From positions 101,718-165,717 of the forward strand of contig MNCI01011117.1 in the NCBI GenBank assembly GCA_015680685.1: a DNA stretch of 64,000 bases, written 5' to 3'. This DNA comes from Gnetum montanum. Lineage: Eukaryota; Streptophyta; Gnetopsida; Gnetales; Gnetaceae. Positions within the stretch are counted from its first letter, which is position 1. Each line of letters starts with the position of its first letter. Shown piece after piece: positions 55,897 through 64,000 of the stretch. A model generated the notes under the pieces. It did no database searches. It was not told the DNA's origin and was given only the letters and a program-made list of their open reading frames with translations. A program made the position numbers and the translations under genes.

Positions 55897-58722
55897 ATGG
55901 CCATAGGAAGGAGCACCATCCCAAAAAAAGAACAAACAACCCAAAGCTGAAAGGGAATAGTAGGAACAAGCCTAGGAGACGGTAGTAGAAACTCATGCAA
56001 TGAGATCTCTTTGAGAGGAGCTCGAAGTGGAATTTATCTAACAAATTCTTGAAGAAGAGGCTACAACTAAACAATCTCAAAGAGGAGAGGCACCATGGCC
56101 TATATTAAGACTTGAGGTCACATTGACATAAGCCTACCTTGATATAATCAAGCCTCATGATGTCGAATGGTTAGTTCTCCAAGAATTGAACTTTGGATCA
56201 TTCTTAGAACATGGTCCATTAGTAGTCAAGACATAGTTGCAAAACTATTCCATGTGGCCAATTGTCACTACCAGTGGAAAGTGGTACATGAGAGAGACAT
56301 ATCTCTTTTGGAATAGTAGAAAGGCAAGAGCCACTATGAGAATCAAGGGTATTTAGGTGTCCTACTTGGTGGAAGCTATTACACAAGCTCTTGGTCTACT
56401 TGATTCTAGAACCCATCTAGCAGAGATCTCCATGCAAGTAGATCCAAAGGCAAAAAAGGAGTGGACCTAGCTGTGTTATTTGATTGATTGTAAGAAGTTT
56501 GGCATGCTCACACTAGAAGAGCATATATACTTTAAGATTTTAACTTATCACCTCAATCCAATGATGAGGCCTAGTAAGGTAACTACTTTCTCCACCCGTG
56601 CATGTGCCACTTTAAGTGGAAAATTCCCTATAAACCTTCTATAGCTAATCTATATGGAGATAGAAAAGTGATTAAAAAAATGAATGTGGAAGAAAAACCC
56701 TACCCTTTTCATGCCTTATTAAAAATCTTTGTAAAAGGACAAGGATAGTCTACTATGCAAATGACACAATCAAGCATACTCTCATTGCCTCTTGGTCTAA
56801 AATGATAAAAGACAAGACCCTTGTCATGTCCAAAGAGGAGGAATAGCAACCACCACCTCCACTACCCACTCAGGAAACAATGAAAGAGGCCTACGTAGCT
56901 GTTAAGCACCTACGTAAAATCTGAGAGTAGCTCTTACATGAGCAAGAATAACAAGTAGGAAGAAGTGTGGGGTTCCATCTATGTACTATCTTGCAATGAG
57001 TGACCTCAATGAAGTGGCTTAAATAATTAGTCAAATGAAGGAAGTTGGGTCAATATTCTTAGCCCAAAGAACATAACTACTAGCAAGGTTAAATCCTAGT
57101 GCCTAAAAGGTAATGGTGTCTTGTAATAATAGAAATTTCCAAGAATCTCTAGGAATGTAGCTACCTTTTCAGTGCACTTACAAGAGGATGAGGGGGCAAC
57201 TATCTTGATGACACAGCACCAAGAGCAGGAGACAACAATGGAAGTCATTGTTGATCAAATCACCGAAGTACTAAATAAACCTAGAGCATCCAAGCTAGAT
57301 GTTTTTGCACTCAGAGATGTGTAGATGTTTGCAGGAATTGTTAGTAGCTGATTGAGTGTAGCCCAGCATGAGGAGTTGCTGGAGCAATTGGTGGGAACTA
57401 GGCAATTGATTCAGGATATCTTTGATTTTCTAGATAACATCACCACAACCCAGTCAAAGCTACTTAAAGTAAAGGGAAACTGCATCATTCTAGAAGGACA
57501 ACTTATATTGGATCAAGTGCAAAACCAATGCTTGGATATAGAGGTTGCTAAATTAAGAGCCTACCTTACTAATTCTACACTCCTCAACTCTACACTAATA
57601 AGAGATGAAGCTTTTCAAGAGCTTAAAGATAGAATTAAATAGGTTAAGGTAGGGATGGTGATGGTCATCTTTGACTAGGCCATGGCTGAGACCAAGAGAT
57701 ATTTAGTTTAGAAAGACTTGGTCCAAATGCACCTAGAGAATGACATGCTGATCGTAGAGAATCATGGCCTACAAAATGTTGGTGTGCAAAAACAATAGAT
57801 GCAATAATTCATCCATCAACAACAAGAGTAGCTACCTAGGGTAAACACTGAGCTTGGGAGATTGGCAGAAAAAAATAGAAATCTCTTTATGGAGGAAGTA
57901 AAATCTATGATTAATATTACTACCTAGAAGAATGAGGTTCTCAATTTTGAGAGAGTCAAGAACCACTACAAATATTAGGTTGGCCTATAGAAAGAAGTTA
58001 ATCAAAAATACATCCACATGGCTAAGGTAAAAGTTAATGAGACCCTCTAGCAACTCTAATAAGGGAAAGAGGTACGAAAGCCTATCATTGATGGGATAGA
58101 TGACTACAACAAAGTAGAGATCTACATGAATGAGTTGCAGATTAAAGAAATGATAGAATACATGGAGCTTACTAATCCTTGATATGCAAACCTGGTAATG
58201 CTGACTGCTAGATGACTACAATTAGAGTTAGAGAAGAAGGTGGCTAGCTTGTACTTATTGTATGAGGCAGAGTTTAAGCACCACAAGGAAATCAAGAAAA
58301 AGCTTGAGACTACATATGCTGAACTTGAAGTTCTCAGGGTAAGATTCACTAATCAAAGATCAACTATTAAGAACCTGGCTAAAAGAATGAATGATTATTA
58401 GGAACTACAGAATGCAATTAGGGCATTCAACATCGAAAGAAAATAATTTGCTACCTAGTTCATTAATGTTAAGGAGTTGTTTCCAATAATGTCTTGTCAT
58501 TGGGATGTGCCCATTCCAACCCACATTGGTGAAGCTACATGGATCGTGCATGATCCCAATAGTAAGGAGGAGAAGATGAAAGCATTCTTAGATGCTTTTC
58601 ATCTTCCACTAGAAGTTGCAGTCATAACAGGATGACCATAACAACCTTAATCATCATGTGTGCCTGAAGTAGGAGAAGGTCCTTCAAAACCTTAGGAACC
58701 TCCATTGCCTAGGACTATTTAA
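55897..58722 (+). pseudogene. E6 ORF3
   Basis: From ATG 55897 to TAA 58720-58722 the distance is exactly 942 codons, so no net frameshift, but stops are frequent. Recognisable parts: VVLQELNFG, a decayed WYLGETY block, IYFKILTYHLNPM and TRACATLSGKFP (about 56525-56640), the LEQLVGTRQL and DNITTTQS block (about 57380-57460), a coiled coil, then CHWDVPIPTHIGEATW (about 58500) and a PPLPRTI tail. It is closer to E2/E3 ORF3 than to E1. Confidence 0.75.
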
Positions 58723-58950
58723 TCTTCTTCATCATCTTCATGCCATTAGAAGGGATTGTGTTTGTCAAATTTTGTTTTGGTGTTCAATTTTATAATCCTG
58801 AATACCAAAACAAATTTGTAATGATTGTATAGACATACACTCAGTCACTTAGTATTTGTTTATGTTTGTTTATGTTTGTCGTATGTTTTTCATTAGTCAA
58901 TAAATCCATACCTTGCCAAATTTGTAAAGAACTCAAGGAAGATTTTTCAT

Positions 58951-58965
58951 TCAATTGTGGGGGTA
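58951..58965 (+). other. E6 polypurine tract
   Basis: TCAATTGTGGGGGTA directly before the LTR. Confidence 0.78.
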
Positions 58966-59827
58966 TGATGACTCATAAATTGGCTATGTGAATTGAGCCC
59001 GATCGACTAGGTCCCATCTGACATGGCCCCATCAACATGGTATCTATTTTTGCCTATAAATACATGCTCACCTACCATGTTTATGGCATATCTTATCATA
59101 GTTGTAGCAAAGCTCTTACAATTTTGTCATTTGAAAGTTAGAATATTTTTCTAAGTGCTTGCAATAAGAGTCAAGGATGTATGGATCTTTATTCAAGTAA
59201 TGTTTTAGCTAAGCATAGTAGTGTGTGTGTGGAAATAAAGATAAGCTGTTTTATAAACCTTGTAGCACTTTGAAATAGATTACTTATTTATTTAAGCATT
59301 TAATGTTTTATGTAATTTTCTTTAATGCTTTAAGTAATTAAAAAATTAATTAGGCTAAATTAAGCTAGGTTAACTAGTGATTAATTAAGCACATAAGTAT
59401 GACCACTTTGAGTGTACACTTGATGCTTGGTAATCTTAGTAAGGCTTAACTTTGGTAACCAAGTAGCATTAAATGTGTTCAAGATGTGTACAATAAGTGG
59501 AAATAGATGCTTATGTTAGGAATAGTTAGGTGTAGCTAGTTAGATTAAATTAGCAATTTAATTATTTTATCTTATTCATTATTCTTTATCCTTAGGCAAC
59601 TTAAAACACAAAACATAAAAATGATAAAAATTATATGCCTCAGTTGCACTTAACCATATCCTTGCATTTCAAGAGTGTAATTGGGAATACAATGATTGCA
59701 ATGGTTAGTTTCACTTCCTAGAGACTAGTGTGCTTAGAAGGCTATAAGTCCATGGAATTTGACCAGATCATGCATGAACACTTAGTGATTCATATGGTTG
59801 GACGTAGGGTCTACTCGTTGCTCATCA
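58966..59827 (+). repeat. E6 3' LTR (862 bp)
   Basis: TGATGACTC...GCTCATCA. A TATA box CCTATAAATACATG lies near 59054-59067, preceded by GATCGAC and other weak dyads. Confidence 0.88.
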
Positions 59828-59829
59828 CC

Positions 59830-61406
59830 AACTTACCCTTAGTGGTATCAAATCAGACTATACTATAGTGATATCACAAGGAATATTAAAAATATTTTAC
59901 ATAACTTACCCCATCTATAGTAGTCTCTCCAGTGCATCTTCATGCTCTATAGGGATACATTGATGTTTCAACTAAGGTTTCTACGCCTTTAGCTCTAGTA
60001 ATATCTACTAGTGGCACAATAGTAACATTAAACAATTCTTTAATATGCTCAATTATGAATTTTCTTGCACTTGCTACATCTTGGTATTGCATTATCACAA
60101 CAATGCCTCCATCCTAGTATTTGACATCACCTAAAAGGATGCAACATTTCCTAAGATCTATTATGCCCAATCATCATCCTCTCCTACCTGTAAAGATACT
60201 TGACCACTTATAGGTCATGTGGATATGGCAAGTTTGTTAGGATTATCTTTGAATTAATACATTCTTGAGATTTCATTGTTCTCCCAAATTATTATTTCTT
60301 CTATCTAATGTAGAAGGCTCATTGAAGGTCTATAATCTTGTTGTGGCGATGGAGCACTTGGTCCTACTCTTTTTGTAGCTAGAGCTAACCCATTGGATCT
60401 TTACTATTCTATTCTTGTAATTGGAACAGTTTCCACTAGTGGTGCTCCTACTATAGCCCTAGTGCCTATTGGTTTCTCTAGTTGATCTTTCTTAGGTGGA
60501 ACCTATATGGAAATTTTAGCATATGATTCATTTTGAGCCTTATGAAAAACACCATTATGTAGCCCAAGATTCCTTCTTATTTGCACAACTTTCTAATAAG
60601 ATAGGAAAATGGTAGACTAGGTTTCCTTGTCTTTTTCTCTTCAAACCTTCTTTATATCTCTAGAAATTCTAGATGAGAAATGTTGGCTTGGAATTTTCCC
60701 ATGAAAAGAATGCTTTGTCTAGCAACATAGTTGAAAATTCAATTAAGCCTTTTGTTGGAAAGATGTTATATATTTCAATCTTAAAGTAAATATTTTTGGT
60801 AGTAGATAATCCACTATACTTCTTTTTTATAGCTCCATATGTCCTCTATATCCATAGGTTTCTTGCATCTATGTTAGACCTTGTAGATATTTGAGTGATA
60901 TTATTCTTGATGTTTGGTAAATTTAGTACCCTTACAATTGCTTCAACTAAATAGGGCACAGTCATTTTCTCAATCTTCACAATCACATCATCTTATTTAT
61001 TTTCTCATAATTGATGGACTTCTTCCAAGTATCATTCATCATTTCTTGAGATGGTTGATCATAGAAGAGAGGCTTGTAGTAGTTCATGGACCTCCACAAG
61101 TGCAAACTCCATGAAGGATCTAAAATTGAGTTCCACTCTAATAGTAGACATAATAGACTTCTCCTAAATTGCCTAAAGATACTTATTGGAAATTGTAAGG
61201 TATTATCTCTGGTTTGAAGCTGGTGGTGCATTAGCTTTTGCCTATGCAAATTACCATATTATAGGTGCAGGTTGATGGATGCTATAGGATTGTGCTTTTT
61301 GCTTCATAGGAAAAGTCTATTCTACACCTTGTCCTCTACTTCCTCTTCTAGGTCTTTTCTTCCTTAGTTGTGACAATCCTCAAGCTTCATGTCTTTTTGG
61401 TAGCAT
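59830..61406 (-). pseudogene. E7 ORF3, 5' half
   Basis: Starts at 61406 (MLPKRHEA, matching MAPKxxx of other copies) and can be followed with stops through a decayed transposon-type domain (HGKIPSQ and LEISRD-like block near 60680-60740), then the VVMQYQDVASA...IKELFNVTIVPLVDITRAK block (about 60105-59970), to a TTKGKL remnant at 59835. There it is cut by the E6 LTR; the coiled-coil half is absent. Confidence 0.6.
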
Positions 61407-61960
61407 TTGCAATCTTGAATAATTTTAGATTATCCAAATATTTCAAAAAAACTTTCTAGAAGCTCATAACCCTTTATATAAAATTTTGGATTTTGATTAA
61501 AATCATTCTTCATTATCAATTTTATTTTTAATTAAAATTACAAATTTAGAAAAATTTGTTACTCAAGCAAGACCTTTTATAAGAAAAATCCTTAATTGAA
61601 TAATTTCTAACAATTAAAAAAATTATCTTAAATAGCCTATCATAATCTTTGATTTATTATTTAAAAGATAATTGAATGATAATTTGGAAAGAAACATTAT
61701 GTTTATTTGCTTATGCTTGATCAGAATGTGATTATCTCTTATTGTTCTTATCCTTAATTATTCTTCTAGACGTTAGAAAAATTTAGAGAAACTTAGAAGA
61801 AAAATGTGCAACACTCTCCCCCATGACTTAGATTGTCACTCAAGCAAAAAGATTCAATAATGGCTCAAATCGAACATGTGGTAAGGAAGATATGGAGCTT
61901 TGAAATTTGTTAAAAAGAAAAACAACATGAACTTCCCTTGTTTGAAATGATGTAAATGAA

Positions 61961-62015
61961 ATATATATATATATCAAGGTGATATTGTAGATGTGACATC
62001 ATTAATGTGATATTA
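61961..62015 (-). promoter_or_regulatory. E7 internal promoter upstream of ORF3
   Basis: On the minus strand, ATATCAC-type repeats (about 61977-62015, GTAATATCAC...ACAATATCACC) precede a TATATATATAT box (61961-61974). Position and composition match the internal promoters of E4 and E5, though decayed. Confidence 0.4.
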
Positions 62016-62360
62016 CAAGGCCTCATATATTGTATTTATGATATCATCAATGAAATTTTCAAAATTTTTATGCAATTTGATGAAAAAAAATGAATGGAAT
62101 GGGTAGTTTGGAAGGTGTAAAGATGATCAGAAATGTTCTTGATCCTAGATGATTCTTAGAATATAAAACTGTATTATTAAAAGTATGTGAAAGAAGTTTG
62201 GGCAAGGTAAGTCAACTAAGCTTTTAAGAGAAGATGTGATCAAAATACCTAAACTTAGAAGTGAATATGAATATTTAGGGAAATAATGATGATTTCTTAA
62301 GTATTCATGGGTATAAGATTATGTGGAACTAGTAATCAAGTATGAAACACAAGAGTTATA

Positions 62361-62384
62361 CAAGTGGGTCCTCCCCAAAGTAGG
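62361..62384 (-). other. Conserved spacer block (E7 copy)
   Basis: On the minus strand CCTAC followed by TTTGGGGAGGACCCACTT. The only strongly conserved stretch in this otherwise decayed spacer. Confidence 0.7.
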
Positions 62385-63060
62385 TTCTTGCCCTTAATGC
62401 CCTTGTATAATGACACCTACAAGTGTCCATGGACACTCAAGGAGTTAAACATAAATCATACTTGTCTTCAAAAATACACATGTTAGTATTGATCTAATAA
62501 AAAAATAACACTATATCATATAAAACCATCAAGTTCTAATTGTACATAATAGTGAGGTGAAATGGCAATAGCAAGGATTGCAAAAAATGAGATGTGAGGT
62601 ATTTTACCATAAGCATAATGAATTTTATGTGTAATGTATGGTTAAAATGATTACTAGCCTTTCCATATAGGATCCAAACCAAATCCATACAACTTACTAG
62701 TGACATTGCATTATATTATCACAAAACTAATAACCATAAGACTATCACAACTATAAGAAATATCATTACTTGGCAATGAAGTACTAGGAAGAAATTTATT
62801 AACTACATAGTTTATTTTAAAAGGAGACATGGCCATTGGATAGAGGAGTACCTTCAAGCATGGGCAACATGTGTTTCTATCTTCATAACCAATGCAAGTT
62901 TAAGAAACCTTGAAATTTTTGAGAAGTCTTCTACCTTTAGGTATGAGTACCATGTCTTTCCAATGAAACCCCTTGAAATTTTTATTATGTATATTTATTA
63001 TGTTATTATTGAGTCAACATAACTGAAGGACTACCTGCATGTCATAGCCTAAGAATTTAT

Positions 63061-63713
63061 AAGGCTTAGTTATTTAATGTATATGATTAATTATTTAATG
63101 TTGTTAGATGCATTCAATAAATTAGTCCTAATGCTCTTGATTAAAACATAGGATTACATTACTATCATTACCATTATTATTGTTGTGATTGTTGTTATTA
63201 GTTTTCTATAGAATTGAATACAATCCTTTTATCAAAATGTTTTATCTTACTATTGTTGGAGATTAGCCATAGGTTTACTTTATATTTTATGATTAAATGT
63301 TAAATTCCAATTACTCTAGTAAGTTTATCTTCTAATAATCATCATGATTTTACAAGGATGTGGCTATGCTTATCTTATCCTTATGATAATTTAGTTATGC
63401 ATATTTAAATTTTATGTATTTATGTTTTATTAAGCACATCTAGATGTAACTATGTTTTTATGTAATACTCTTCTCATGGAGTAATATGGATCCTTACCCT
63501 ATCCTAAGCCTATCCCTTATTACTTTTGCAATTAGAATATTATCCTACCCCAAAATTTGATTTTAACAAGGTGATTAATATGTTTAAAAATATCAATATT
63601 CGATCCACAAAAATTAGAATTATAATATTACACTTTTCTAGCTTGCTAAGTATCATAGGGGTTTGGCCACTTGTTTTCACTACACATGGTTTTGGTCACT
63701 TGTTTTCATTGCT
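63061..63713. other. AT-rich sequence with no recognised gene
   Basis: No long frame, repeat boundary or RNA gene could be recognised here. Confidence 0.5.
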
Positions 63714-64000
63714 GATGAGTGGCGAGGTACCCCTACACTCAACCATACGAATACAAGCATTTTCATGCACGATTCGGTTGAACTCTGTAGACTAAGTGCC
63801 TACATGCCTTATGGAACACCTAAGGTTAATCAATCATTTTCCTCCCAAGCTTACTTGTATTTGTCACAGTTGTATGGTTAAGTAGGCTTGAGGCATGTGA
63901 TTTTTATATCTTTTATGTTTTTATCGCCTATGCTAAGAGAGGAAAGGGTGAAGAAACTAAGTAACTAACTTTCACTAACTAACCTCTAATCATCCTAGCA
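63714..64000 (-). repeat. E8 LTR, left end, minus strand, runs off the window
   Basis: TGATGAGTGGCGAGGTACCC is the reverse complement of the LTR end of E1 (CTCGCCACTCATCA), followed by sequence collinear with other LTRs. The element is otherwise outside the window. Confidence 0.85.

Larger units (their letters stand above)
55700..59827 (+). mobile_element. E6: 5'-truncated gypsy element of a third family
   Basis: Holds part of the ORF3 leader, ORF3, PPT and a 3' LTR, with no 5' LTR, gag or pol. The LTR differs from both the E1/E4/E5 and E2/E3 groups. The left limit is approximate. Confidence 0.75.
59828..63060 (-). mobile_element. E7: truncated gypsy element, minus strand
   Basis: Read on the minus strand it has spacer (62900-62040), the conserved block (62361-62384), internal promoter (61961-62015), leader with PPT-like run (61811-61831) and the first half of ORF3 (61406-59830). 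It ends abruptly at the E6 LTR. Spacer similarity to E2 near 9830-9890 supports the assignment. LTRs, gag and pol are not seen and the right limit is approximate. Confidence 0.65.

Overview
The window is nuclear DNA from a plant, most likely a seed plant with a large, repeat-rich genome. Three things point there: one spliced host gene whose product matches plant EMC2, Ty3/gypsy elements primed by tRNA-Asp and resembling the Athila lineage, and remains of Ty1/copia, RTE-type LINE and tRNA-derived SINE elements. I cannot name the species. There are two assembly gaps (27070-27421 and 48126-48579) and five single-N contig joins (3287, 9099, 23307, 23459, 27021), at least one of which encloses a misoriented contig.

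Layout. 1-3609: 3' part of gypsy element E1 (+), with a nearly open long ORF (called ORF3 here) and a CpG-rich LTR. 3610-5032: LINE debris. 5033-27919: element E2 (-), lacking RT-RNase H-integrase, and split in its gag by a 13 kb element E3 (+, 12999-26005) with a perfect 5-bp target duplication. 27920-30546: LINE and SINE remnants. 30547-37221: host gene EMC2 (-), nine exons. 37706-42022: 5'-truncated element E5 (+). 43600-46458: degraded copia element. 46459-55443: element E4 (+), inserted in the copia remnant with a 5-bp target duplication; it has gag and ORF3 but no pol. 55700-59827: truncated E6 (+). 59828-about 63060: truncated E7 (-). 63714-64000: LTR of E8 (-), running off the window.

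Where complete, the gypsy elements read LTR - tRNA-Asp PBS - gag - protease - RT/RNase H - integrase - long spacer - ORF3 - PPT - LTR. ORF3 occupies the place where Athila elements carry an env-like gene. Its product has about 910-950 codons: an N-terminal domain resembling the 'putative plant transposon protein' family, a long coiled coil, and a conserved proline-rich C-terminus. I see no signal peptide or membrane segment.

The most interesting signal is how ORF3 appears to be expressed. Upstream of it, five copies (E2, E3, E4, E5, E7) carry a dyad-rich block followed by a TATA box. The dyads are of the same type as those just upstream of the TATA box in that family's own LTR (GATATC/GTAC-centred in the E1/E4/E5 group, GTATAC/TCGA-centred in the E2/E3 group). 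Between this internal promoter and the ORF3 ATG lie a second PPT-like G-run and, in E4 and E5, matched splice donor and acceptor sites, the acceptor directly abutting the ATG. A further short block is conserved in the spacer of four copies. Together this suggests a separately transcribed, spliced accessory gene under the same regulatory code as the LTR. E2 and E4, which lack RT and integrase, still keep gag, the spacer signals and ORF3, so these look like the parts that matter in cis or as a non-autonomous package.
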